A stretch of DNA of 5,888 bases, taken from the NCBI GenBank assembly GCA_905200565.1, contig CAJKKX010000165.1, forward strand, positions 1-5,888, read 5' to 3'. This stretch comes from an uncultured Lachnospiraceae bacterium (GTDB lineage Bacteria; Bacillota_A; Clostridia; Lachnospirales; Lachnospiraceae). Position 1 is the first letter of the stretch. Every line of letters starts with the position of its first letter. Under the pieces are notes generated by a model. The model searched no databases. It saw nothing but the letters and a program-made list of their open reading frames with translations, and had not been told where the DNA came from. Made by a program: the position numbers and the translations under genes. Shown in pieces: positions 1 through 5,888 of the stretch.

Positions 1-45
1 GAGTCTCCAAAACTCTTAGCGGGAGTTCGATTCTCTCATCCCCTG
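1..45 (+). tRNA. tRNA-Trp (CCA anticodon), 3' part, cut by the window start
   Basis: This is the 3' half of a tRNA whose 5' half lies before the window. Bases 1-4 (GAGT) pair with 12-15 (ACTC) to form most of the anticodon stem. The loop 5-11 is CTCCAAA, giving anticodon CCA at 7-9, which reads UGG (Trp). A 4-nt variable region (17-20) leads into the T stem 21-25/33-37 (GGGAG/CTCTC, one G-T wobble) with the T loop TTCGATT at 26-32. Bases 38-44 (ATCCCCT) are the 3' acceptor strand and G45 is the discriminator, typical of bacterial tRNA-Trp. The terminal CCA is not encoded, since TTA follows. From memory, the layout closely follows Bacillus subtilis tRNA-Trp. The D arm and the 5' acceptor strand cannot be checked here. 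Confidence 0.9.
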
Positions 46-47
46 TT

Positions 48-81
48 AAATAAAGCCCAGAAATGCGGGCTTTATTTTTTT
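48..81 (+). terminator. Intrinsic terminator downstream of tRNA-Trp
   Basis: Bases 48-58 pair with 67-77 in an 11-bp stem (AAATAAAGCCC with GGGCTTTATTT) around an 8-nt loop, and a T run continues to 81. It begins three bases after the tRNA discriminator, so it most likely ends the tRNA transcript. The A-rich left arm means it could also stop transcription from the opposite side. Confidence 0.9.
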
Positions 82-150
82 GCGTAAGAATAAGGGAAAG
101 CAGGGCCGCCGGGCTTTGGTTTCCCGTTTTTTTGTGCGGAAATTACGCAA
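80..150. repeat. 8-bp inverted repeat TTGCGTAA / TTACGCAA flanking the second terminator
   Basis: TTGCGTAA at 80-87 and its exact reverse complement TTACGCAA at 143-150 bracket the hairpin at 94-125. The right arm can also form a small local hairpin (TGCG 135-138 with CGCA 146-149). The repeat may be an outer stem of a larger folded region or chance. No function is assigned. Confidence 0.4.
94..133 (+). terminator. Second intrinsic terminator, tandem with the first
   Basis: GGGAAA at 94-99 pairs with TTTCCC at 120-125. After one mismatch (G100/G119), bases 101-107 pair with 112-118 (two G-T wobbles) around a 4-nt loop at 108-111. A run of seven T residues follows at 127-133. The strong stem and U tract make a convincing terminator. 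It backs up the first one and insulates the downstream gene from tRNA transcription. Confidence 0.85.
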
Positions 151-187
151 GGTAAAAAAAGTCCACATAAACAGGTAAAAAGGTTCC

Positions 188-217
188 TTATGGTTCGGGC
201 TTCTGAATTGCTATAAT
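188..217 (+). promoter_or_regulatory. Sigma-A-type promoter with extended -10, likely driving the GH101 gene
   Basis: A perfect -10 hexamer TATAAT lies at 212-217, preceded by TG at 209-210, giving the extended -10 motif TGCTATAAT. The best -35 candidate is TTATGG at 188-193 with an 18-bp spacer. It is weak, which is usual when an extended -10 is present. Transcription would start near 223-226. This is the clearest promoter between the terminators and the GH101 start, so I infer that it drives that gene with a leader of roughly 390 nt. I found no clear catabolite-response element by eye. Confidence 0.65.
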
Positions 218-258
218 GTAGCTATAAAAACAACAGAGCAGGTAAGAGCAATCAGAAT

Positions 259-421
259 GGAGGAAGAACTATGAACACAGGAGGATAGATGATGGCAGGA
301 GAGTTTTCAAGGATTGAAATAGAATGACAATATTGCGGATTGTTTTGAATTATCAATGAAATCTTGCTGTGAATGCAAAAAAACAATATGTATAACGTAT
401 ATGGCAACTATTGTATTGTAA
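259..421 (+). other. Leader segment with a chain of four mini-ORFs
   Basis: The predicted leader holds four adjacent very short reading frames. The first is 271-288 (five residues, MNTGG) with GGAGG at 259-263, seven bases before its ATG. The second is 292-327 (MAGEFSRIEIE) with AGGAGG at 279-284; an ATG at 289 is also possible. The third, 324-359 (MTILRIVLNYQ), overlaps the second by ATGA. The fourth, 356-421 (21 residues, Cys at 4, 5, 7 and 11), overlaps the third by ATGA. Only the first two have Shine-Dalgarno sequences. The chain could be a translated leader, the remains of a decayed gene, or chance in AT-rich DNA. None is recognised as a known peptide. Confidence 0.25.
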
Positions 422-454
422 CATAAGAAGAAAAAAAGCTATATTAAAGCTACG

Positions 455-475
455 AACAGGGGTTATCTGTTTTTT
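455..475 (+). terminator. Weak hairpin plus T run in the GH101 leader (possible attenuator)
   Basis: AACAG at 455-459 pairs with CTGTT at 467-471, with a possible extra G-T pair (460/466), and the T run continues to 475. The stem is short and only moderately stable, so it would be a weak terminator at best. It lies 34 nt after the last mini-ORF and about 140 nt before the GH101 start, a position compatible with attenuation. No clear alternative antiterminator fold was found by eye. Bases 476-599 hold no further feature I can support. Confidence 0.25.
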
Positions 476-599
476 CAGAGACTTATTTGGTTCCCGGACG
501 GATAGGGATCATTGGAAGGACAAGGTAATCTCTCTATGTCACAAATAACATTTTTAATTTTATGCAAAAACAGTTCTGGCGTGAGGAACTGCCTTTTGC

Positions 600-608
600 A
601 GGAAGGAG
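600..608 (+). promoter_or_regulatory. Ribosome binding site of the GH101 gene
   Basis: AGGAAGGAG lies eight bases before the ATG at 617, an ideal Shine-Dalgarno arrangement that fixes the start. Two small alternative hairpins touch it: CTGC 589-592 with GCAG 598-601, and CCTT 592-595 with AAGG 603-606. The second would partly hide the site, but both are only 4 bp and may not matter in the cell. Confidence 0.85.
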
Positions 609-616
609 CGTTTTTT

Positions 617-3600
617 ATGAAAAGCAAAAGTTTCTCGTCAATTATTTCGCTTATGCTGGCATTGGTTTTGGCCTTAAGCGGAATCATGCCGTATATGCAG
701 GTATCTGCGGCAGAATCATCTGCTGCAAACTACGATTCCTGGAAAATCCAGGACTGGGGCGGCGCCACAGATATTGAGGTTCAGGATGGCTGGATCGAAG
801 CCAGAGAAAATGGATTTGTCCTGAATTATGACAAAATTATTGCAGACCGGGAAAAAGAGGGCCTGGTGCTTTATGACAGTCAGGCGGAGCAGTATGCGAA
901 CAGCGTGCTGGAAATGGATCTTACGGTGAGCGAAGCCGGAGATGCCGGACAGGTTGGATTTTACAGTGTGGCTCTTTTATCCCGTTTTCTGAACGGTGCG
1001 AACTGTGAAGGAATTGCGGTACATGACAAAGGAAGATTACAGCGTGCCGGTTATAAAGAGGGAAACGAAACCTGGGAATGGGTTCGAAATGATAAGAATG
1101 ACTTTCTGTTTGGCGAGACCTACCATCTGAAAGTGGTTACGGAGGGAGAAACCTTGACGCTGTCCGCAGCAAAGAAAGGGGAAGAACTTCAGGAGCTGGT
1201 TTCTTTAACGATGAAGACGGGACTGGAAGCCAGTGGCTACGGTTTCCGCATCTGGAGGGGTGCAAAAAAGATTGCGATCGAAAACATCGTGCGTACGGAG
1301 CTGAAAACGGATACGGAAGAAGGGTCGTGCCTGAATGAGACAGAGGCATCCGTGCCTGACGGCGAATGGGGGCAGGCGACGATCCAGATTCCTGTTACCT
1401 TCGCGGAAGGAGACAGTGTACAGTCCATCAGTGACGGTGAAATTGACCTGACAGAGGGAAGTCATTACAGCGCGGACATGGATAACAGCATCATTACCAT
1501 TTCGCCTGACTATATGAAGGGGCAGACGACAAAAGATGAAATTACATTGACGGTTTCCTTTGTCAGTGGAGCACAGGGAACTTTTAAAATTGTTCGCGAA
1601 GCGTCGGAAAATAGCGGATGGGTATTCCAGAAGCAAAACAGCAGCGAAACCGTAACGCCTCAGGACGGTTGGGTAACCGTTTCAGAGAATGGTACAAAAG
1701 CGGTTATTCATTATGGAAAGGTCGTAGAGGATGCCGGTGAAGGCTGGGTTATTTTTGATGGCAGCGCACCGCAGTATAAAAACAGTAATCTGGAGTACGA
1801 TCTTACTTTTATGGACCCTACCCAGGGCGACTGGATTGCAGTAGCGCCAGTGACACGCGTTACGGATGGAAGAAACTATGAAGGTTTTGCTTTTACAAGT
1901 GGGACAGGTCTGGAGAGACAGAGCCGAAGGGACGGCAGTGAGAGCTATGCGGGTATCAGTAATCTTCTTGGTATCAAATTCGAATATAATAAGACCTATC
2001 ATCTGCGAATGGAAACCATTGAAAATGTGATCACGGTTTATCTCACCCGTGATGGAGTGGAAGAGAAACTGACTTCCTTTGAGAGCCAGGCAGGGCTGGA
2101 TAAGGGAAGCTATGGATTCCGTATCTGGCGAGGCAGCAAGACCATTACGCTGGAAAACATCAAACGTACGGAGATCGTGACATCCTCCCTGGAACGCAGT
2201 ACAGAGGTTTTGAGTAAGGATGCGTGGGGAAAAACTGATGTTTCTATTCCAGTTCAATTTGGAAGCGAGGATGAAATCTCATCCATCATGAATGGGGATG
2301 AAACCCTGAATCCTGGAACGGATTATACGGTGGAAGACAGTGTATTTACCTTAAAACAGGAATACATTGCTGCACAGGAGGGAACCTTCCACTTGCAGGT
2401 GAAGTTTGCAAAGGGAAGCGCATGTTCTCTGTGGATCGTACAGCGTGATTCGGTAGCGAAGGAATATATCTGGACGCCGGATCAGGGCGTCGATATGTGG
2501 GAAAGTGTAGACGGAAGCGGAAGCTTTGAGCTGGCAGAGGACGGTAAGGCCATGCACGTGACCGGAACGAATGCTCTGATCAATAAGCTTGCCCCAATTG
2601 CTATTGACGGTGAGATTGAGATTACATTTGAAGCCTTACGTGATCTGGATGGTTATGATATGGGAGCCTTGTTCCGTGCGGATGACGTAGCCGGAAGCTG
2701 GCAGGCGGTTGCTTCCACGGATTCTATCAATGGCGAGGGCGTCTGGGATTTTGTAACTCCCGGAGGCAAAAGCCGAATCGTCTGGGATGGCGTTCAGAAT
2801 ATGTCACGTGACGGCGTGATAGATATCAAGGTTAAGGTACGCTTTGTAGAAGATTCCATTACGTTCTGGATTGACGATCAGTTTGCCAATGTTTGTACCA
2901 AGAGTCAGGCGGAATCCGTCATGGGAAATATGGGTCTGTATGTGGACAATAACGGCGAAATTCTCGTGAAAAAAGTCGTATTCCGTGAACTGTTTCCGTT
3001 TGAGGAGGCAGAAAGACAGCGTGAGACCGTATCCATTGCAAAAGATGGACTGACGGTACGTCTGGATAAGGATTTTCCGCGTGTTGTGGACTACACGCTG
3101 AATCAGAAGGTTATGAAGGGCGCAAGACTGAGTTATGACTATGTAACCATCAACACGGTGGATATGGCGGCGGAGGCAAGCATTATTGCACAGGATGACC
3201 GCTCCGTAACGTATCATGTCACACCGGATGCAGCAAAGACAGGCGTAACCTTTGATGTGAAATTCACAGTTCTGGAGGATCAGATTCTGGAGATGCTGAT
3301 TCTGAACGTTCATGAGCCTGAGGATGAACTGGTCTATTCCATCGGACTGCCGAAGCAGCCGCTCATTTCCGCAGACAGTACGCAGGCAGATGCCATGCTG
3401 GATGCCAGCTACGTAAACAAAAACAACCGGCATTTTGCAGATCTGCATAAGAGCATTGCGAATAAGGAGATTTCTGCAAATGATCCGGTATCCGTCATGA
3501 TTCCGGTTATTACGGCGGATGGGTTATCGGCTTCCATGTATAATAATGTAATGATTGGCGGCGACGAATTTGTTTATCAGGCGTTTACACTTGCGGACGG

Positions 3601-5888
3601 TGAGGTTACGGTCGGTGTGTGGAATACAGATTTCATGTATCGTGGCGTAGACGGTGAAAAGATCCTGCCATTTCCGTCAGAACCGGATGAAACGGAACTG
3701 TACTGCCGCGTAGCCGTCACAGAGGATACGAACGAAGACGGTATTCTGAACTGGCAGGATGGAGCCAATGCTCTGAAAAAACTGACGACCGGTATTATTC
3801 CGGGAAGCGATCAGGCACAGCGCAGCTTCTTCCATGTGGGCTACAATTTTGCCAGCGGCGCACAGCAGCCGTTCCTTCAGGTGGCAGACAATATGAAGCG
3901 GCTGTCAAATTATATCGACGGTTTCAGTCAGCAGTTAGTCTTTAAAGGCTATGCAAGCGAGGGACATGATTCCGGCCATGCGGATTACGAGGATATCAAT
4001 AAACGCGCCGGCGGCGCCGAAGCAATGAATGTGGCGATTGCTGAAGCGGATAAGATTCACTCCAATTTCGGTATTCATATCAATTCACAGGAAATTTATC
4101 CTGAGGCGAAAATGTTTAATGAGCATGTAGCGGGAGACCGCGACGGCTGGAGATGGATGGATCAGAGTAAGATTCTCCGGCGTTATGTAGACATGCTGGA
4201 GGGCGGCTTTGAAGACCGTCTGGATAAGCTTTATGAGCAGACGCCGGATCTTGACTTTGTCTATGTAGACTGCTGGGGCGAAGACCGCTGGGGCGAGAAG
4301 AAGCTGATCGGGACACTCCTGGAAAACGGCGCGGAGCTGTTTGGAAATGAAAATGCAGCAGATTTTATCCGGTTTGGGGTATGGACGCACTCGACGTCAG
4401 GTAATAACAACAGTCCGATGAACCAGTTTGTATATAACTCACAGAGAGATGTCTATCCGGGCAATGGAATCTACTGGGGCGGCTATGGAAGAAGCGCTTC
4501 TATGATGTCCTGGCAGCACAGAAATGATATCAATGGACTTGTGAGCCAGTTCTATACCAATCAGCTTCCGCAGAAATATCTGATGTGCCATGAAGTCAGA
4601 CGTGTAGATGGAAACACAGGCTATTTTGACGGCAATGTGACCTCCGGGAATTATGTGATTACAAAGGATGGAAATAAGATTACAGACGGACAGGGTAAGA
4701 TTTTTATTCCGTGGTACGATGAGGACAGCGAGACGAAGAATCCGGATGAAGCGGCAAAGATTTACCACTGGAACAATGCTGGAGGAAATACGACATGGAC
4801 ATTGCCGGATAGCTGGACAAATGTAACCAGTGTATATCTGTACCAGACGACGCAGAATGGAAAGAAACTGGTCGGCGTCATTCCCGTTGAAGAGCATCAG
4901 GTTACCATCAATGCCAGTGCAAATACACCTTATGTGGTATATCCGGCTGAGACAAAAGAAGACACAACAGAGTGGAGTGTTGGAAGCCCGCTCAAAGACA
5001 CCGGCTTCAACAGCCGTGACTTCTCCATCTGGCAGAAGAGCGGAGACGCAGACATTGCTTTTCATGATGACGGAAACGGCGTATCCATTCTGACAATATC
5101 CGGCACAGAGGCAGGAGCAGTCAGCCAGACCATGACAGGACTGGTACCGGGACAGAAATACCGCGTACTGGCCTATGCAGGAGCGGAAAACGGAAAGACG
5201 GCACGTATCACGGTAAACACACCGGATGGTAAGACGCATGAGAACTATCTGGAACAGGTAATCATGCAGAACAATTATTTTGACAACTATGCAAAGAACA
5301 AGATGGTTCAGCTTATGTGGGTGGATTTCACACAGCCAGAAGGAAAGACGACCGCAGAAGTGATCTTATCGGGAGATGCCTGTGAGAAGGAAAACGGCAA
5401 GAGTACTTTCATGCAGACACGTATCGTAAAGACCGCAGAGCCGGATCTGCCGAAAGGCTATGTGGCAAATGAGACCTTTGAGTACATTGAACAGGGCGCT
5501 TACGGAATCTTCAATCCGGAGCGTGCGGCAGACGGCGTACCGCATTTGTCTGAGACACATCTTCCGTACACCACGGATACCATTTCCGGCGACTGGTCGC
5601 TTAAGATGTACGGTCATTACGGACAGGGAAATGTAAACGTGCGTACAAGCCCGGCGACCATGCGTCTGAAACCGAATACCGAGTATTCTATGGAATTCGA
5701 TACTCTGGGCGGCGGCAGCGTATATGTGGTATCAGAAGCGGATGGCAGCGACCAGTGTCTGGAGAGCAGCTTTAGCAAAGGTCACAGCAGCTTTATCTTT
5801 ACGACAGGGGAAAAGACAGATTATATTGTCCGGATTGTGAATGGCAGTGTATTGGATAACTTCCAGGTTTATACAGAGCAGGCTGAGG
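617..5888 (+). CDS. Secreted endo-alpha-N-acetylgalactosaminidase, GH101 (3' end beyond the window)
   Basis: GH101 enzymes cleave Gal-beta-1,3-GalNAc (core 1) from Ser/Thr of mucin-type O-glycoproteins with retention of configuration. The frame is open for 1757 codons with no stop. Residues 1-31/32 are a signal peptide: Lys near the N-terminus, a hydrophobic core at about 9-24, and a VSA-A cleavage site. Modules in order are: jelly roll plus X2-like (about 40-327), the same pair again (about 333-609), a third jelly roll (616-795), a mutarotase-like beta domain (about 800-1030), a calcium loop DTNEDGILNWQD (1037-1048), the catalytic barrel (about 1070-1330), a beta-sandwich (about 1331-1445) and two galactose-binding-like modules (about 1461-1605 and 1621 to the end). 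Family landmarks recalled from pneumococcal and bifidobacterial GH101 are SEGHDSGH (1114-1121), GIHINSQEIYPE (1152-1163), GWRWMDQ (1177-1183) and FVYVD (1214-1218). An in-frame ATG at 536 lacks a good binding site, so 617 is preferred. The gene appears to stand alone behind its own promoter. The family call is secure; exact substrate range is not. Confidence 0.93.
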   Translation, partial: MKSKSFSSIISLMLALVLALSGIMPYMQVSAAESSAANYDSWKIQDWGGATDIEVQDGWIEARENGFVLNYDKIIADREKEGLVLYDSQAEQYANSVLEMDLTVSEAGDAGQVGFYSVALLSRFLNGANCEGIAVHDKGRLQRAGYKEGNETWEWVRNDKNDFLFGETYHLKVVTEGETLTLSAAKKGEELQELVSLTMKTGLEASGYGFRIWRGAKKIAIENIVRTELKTDTEEGSCLNETEASVPDGEWGQATIQIPVTFAEGDSVQSISDGEIDLTEGSHYSADMDNSIITISPDYMKGQTTKDEITLTVSFVSGAQGTFKIVREASENSGWVFQKQNSSETVTPQDGWVTVSENGTKAVIHYGKVVEDAGEGWVIFDGSAPQYKNSNLEYDLTFMDPTQGDWIAVAPVTRVTDGRNYEGFAFTSGTGLERQSRRDGSESYAGISNLLGIKFEYNKTYHLRMETIENVITVYLTRDGVEEKLTSFESQAGLDKGSYGFRIWRGSKTITLENIKRTEIVTSSLERSTEVLSKDAWGKTDVSIPVQFGSEDEISSIMNGDETLNPGTDYTVEDSVFTLKQEYIAAQEGTFHLQVKFAKGSACSLWIVQRDSVAKEYIWTPDQGVDMWESVDGSGSFELAEDGKAMHVTGTNALINKLAPIAIDGEIEITFEALRDLDGYDMGALFRADDVAGSWQAVASTDSINGEGVWDFVTPGGKSRIVWDGVQNMSRDGVIDIKVKVRFVEDSITFWIDDQFANVCTKSQAESVMGNMGLYVDNNGEILVKKVVFRELFPFEEAERQRETVSIAKDGLTVRLDKDFPRVVDYTLNQKVMKGARLSYDYVTINTVDMAAEASIIAQDDRSVTYHVTPDAAKTGVTFDVKFTVLEDQILEMLILNVHEPEDELVYSIGLPKQPLISADSTQADAMLDASYVNKNNRHFADLHKSIANKEISANDPVSVMIPVITADGLSASMYNNVMIGGDEFVYQAFTLADGEVTVGVWNTDFMYRGVDGEKILPFPSEPDETELYCRVAVTEDTNEDGILNWQDGANALKKLTTGIIPGSDQAQRSFFHVGYNFASGAQQPFLQVADNMKRLSNYIDGFSQQLVFKGYASEGHDSGHADYEDINKRAGGAEAMNVAIAEADKIHSNFGIHINSQEIYPEAKMFNEHVAGDRDGWRWMDQSKILRRYVDMLEGGFEDRLDKLYEQTPDLDFVYVDCWGEDRWGEKKLIGTLLENGAELFGNENAADFIRFGVWTHSTSGNNNSPMNQFVYNSQRDVYPGNGIYWGGYGRSASMMSWQHRNDINGLVSQFYTNQLPQKYLMCHEVRRVDGNTGYFDGNVTSGNYVITKDGNKITDGQGKIFIPWYDEDSETKNPDEAAKIYHWNNAGGNTTWTLPDSWTNVTSVYLYQTTQNGKKLVGVIPVEEHQVTINASANTPYVVYPAETKEDTTEWSVGSPLKDTGFNSRDFSIWQKSGDADIAFHDDGNGVSILTISGTEAGAVSQTMTGLVPGQKYRVLAYAGAENGKTARITVNTPDGKTHENYLEQVIMQNNYFDNYAKNKMVQLMWVDFTQPEGKTTAEVILSGDACEKENGKSTFMQTRIVKTAEPDLPKGYVANETFEYIEQGAYGIFNPERAADGVPHLSETHLPYTTDTISGDWSLKMYGHYGQGNVNVRTSPATMRLKPNTEYSMEFDTLGGGSVYVVSEADGSDQCLESSFSKGHSSFIFTTGEKTDYIVRIVNGSVLDNFQVYTEQAE
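740..2443 (+). repeat. Tandem protein-level duplication: two jelly-roll plus X2/Ig-like modules in the GH101 N-terminus
   Basis: Residues 42-327 and 335-609 align along their whole length with a period of about 291-293 residues. Matched landmarks are QDGW (QDGWIEARENG with QDGWVTVSENG), NSVLEMDLTV with NSNLEYDLTF, TYHLK with TYHLR, YGFRIWRG at 208-215 and 499-506, and ENIVRTEL with ENIKRTEI. Each jelly-roll half resembles a laminin-G/ConA-type carbohydrate-binding fold. Each following half (about 238-327 and 523-609) has the pattern of X2 or Ig-like linker modules, for example LNPGTDYTVEDSVFTLKQEY in copy 2. The third jelly roll (616-795) ends similarly (GLYVDNNGEILVKKVVFRE) but lacks an X2 partner and may be the N-terminal domain common to GH101. 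A role in binding mucin glycans is inferred. Confidence 0.75.
3824..4606 (+). other. GH101 catalytic (alpha/beta)8 barrel domain
   Basis: This segment encodes about residues 1070-1330. D1118 in SEGHDSGH and the pair W1178/W1180 in GWRWMDQ match residues that, as I recall, line the disaccharide pocket in characterised GH101 enzymes. D1218 in FVYVDCWG (bases 4268-4270) aligns with the catalytic nucleophile (D764 of the pneumococcal enzyme, D789 of EngBF). Downstream, FVYNSQRD (1271-1278) and SWQHRNDINGLV (starting 1298) match the FIRNHQKD and GWQGRNDY-type family segments. The acid/base Glu (E796/E822 in those enzymes) has no clear match. E1245 is the nearest candidate, one residue out of register, and the ungapped counterpart is N1244. 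Activity is therefore probable but not assured. Confidence 0.85.
4607..5887 (+). other. GH101 C-terminal beta-sandwich and two galactose-binding-like modules
   Basis: Residues 1331-1445 contain IFIPWYDE, KIYHWNNAGGNTTWTLPDSW and NTPYVVYP, which follow the C-terminal sandwich of pneumococcal GH101 (YLTPW, YYFNTQAGATTWTLP and QPYVLYR, from memory). Residues from 1461 begin DTGFNSRDFSIWQKSGDA and include MTGLVPGQKYRVLAYAG, typical of a galactose-binding-like jelly roll that packs onto the barrel. A second related module starts at FEYIEQGAYGIF (1621), includes HLSETHLPYT and SGDWSLK, and is nearly complete at the window end (LDNFQVYTEQ). Modules beyond the window, such as further binding domains or a cell-wall anchor, are possible but not seen. 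Confidence 0.8.

Noticed and set aside
364..396. Possible second promoter (TTGCTG ... TATAAC)
   Set aside because: The spacer is 21 bp, too long for a sigma-A promoter, and no better-placed -35 is present.
383..414. ACAATA / TATTGT inverted repeat around a small TATA/TATA hairpin
   Set aside because: The 6-bp AT-rich arms enclose a 20-nt interior and no T run follows. Too weak to call a terminator or operator.
435..452. Short direct repeat AAAGCTA at 435-441 and 446-452, 11 bp apart
   Set aside because: One-turn spacing is suggestive of an operator, but the repeat is only 7 bp in AT-rich DNA and matches no known site.
475..687. Minus-strand frame of 70 codons across the GH101 start
   Set aside because: It is antisense to the ribosome binding site and signal peptide, with no recognisable protein features.
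562..777. Plus-strand frame of 71 codons overlapping the GH101 start
   Set aside because: It is out of frame with the GH101 gene, has no ribosome binding site, and mostly reads the signal-peptide region in the wrong frame.
1205..3448. Several long minus-strand frames (143, 191 and 214 codons)
   Set aside because: They lie antisense to a well-supported GH101 frame, contain no family motifs, and are Cys/Arg/His-rich as expected of shadow translations.
3725..3760. Dockerin-like calcium motif DTNEDGILNWQD suggesting a cellulosome-type dockerin
   Set aside because: Only one loop is present. The same D-x-N-x-D-G...WQD segment occurs at this point just before the barrel in GH101 enzymes as I recall them, so it is a structural calcium site of the family.
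4439..5239. Minus-strand frame of 266 codons
   Set aside because: It is the longest antisense frame but covers highly recognisable GH101 barrel and sandwich motifs on the plus strand. It has no domain I recognise, so it is a codon-bias shadow.

Overview
The window reads as DNA from a gut-type Gram-positive Firmicute, most likely a Lachnospiraceae-like mucin degrader. This placement is inferred from strong AGGAGG-type ribosome binding sites, an AT-rich leader, a tRNA-Trp resembling the Bacillus/Clostridium form, and a secreted GH101 enzyme of a type found in intestinal mucin-feeding bacteria. The species cannot be fixed from this sequence.

Bases 1-45 are the 3' part of a tRNA-Trp (anticodon CCA), cut by the window edge. 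Two intrinsic terminators follow (48-81 and 94-133), the second nested inside an 8-bp inverted repeat. A sigma-A-type promoter with an extended -10 element (TGCTATAAT, 209-217) then starts a predicted leader of nearly 400 nt. The leader carries a chain of very short reading frames (271-421), two behind strong Shine-Dalgarno sequences and two joined by ATGA overlaps. A weak hairpin with a T run (455-475) follows.

From 617 to the end of the window runs one very large open gene of at least 1757 codons with no stop reached. It encodes a secreted, multidomain endo-alpha-N-acetylgalactosaminidase (glycoside hydrolase family 101), the enzyme type that releases the core-1 disaccharide Gal-beta-1,3-GalNAc from Ser/Thr of mucin-type O-glycoproteins. 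In order it has a signal peptide, two copies of a jelly-roll plus Ig/X2-like module, a third jelly roll, a mutarotase-like beta domain, an EF-hand-like calcium loop, the catalytic barrel, a C-terminal beta-sandwich and two galactose-binding-like modules. The last of these modules is cut by the window end.

The main point of interest is the catalytic domain. Most GH101 landmarks and the predicted nucleophile Asp are present. The loop after the nucleophile is about six residues shorter than in the characterised enzymes, and the region that normally carries the acid/base Glu and the following HWAAD-type motif is rewritten. This could be a diverged GH101 subgroup with altered specificity. I see no wholly new system, no mobile element and no CRISPR array.
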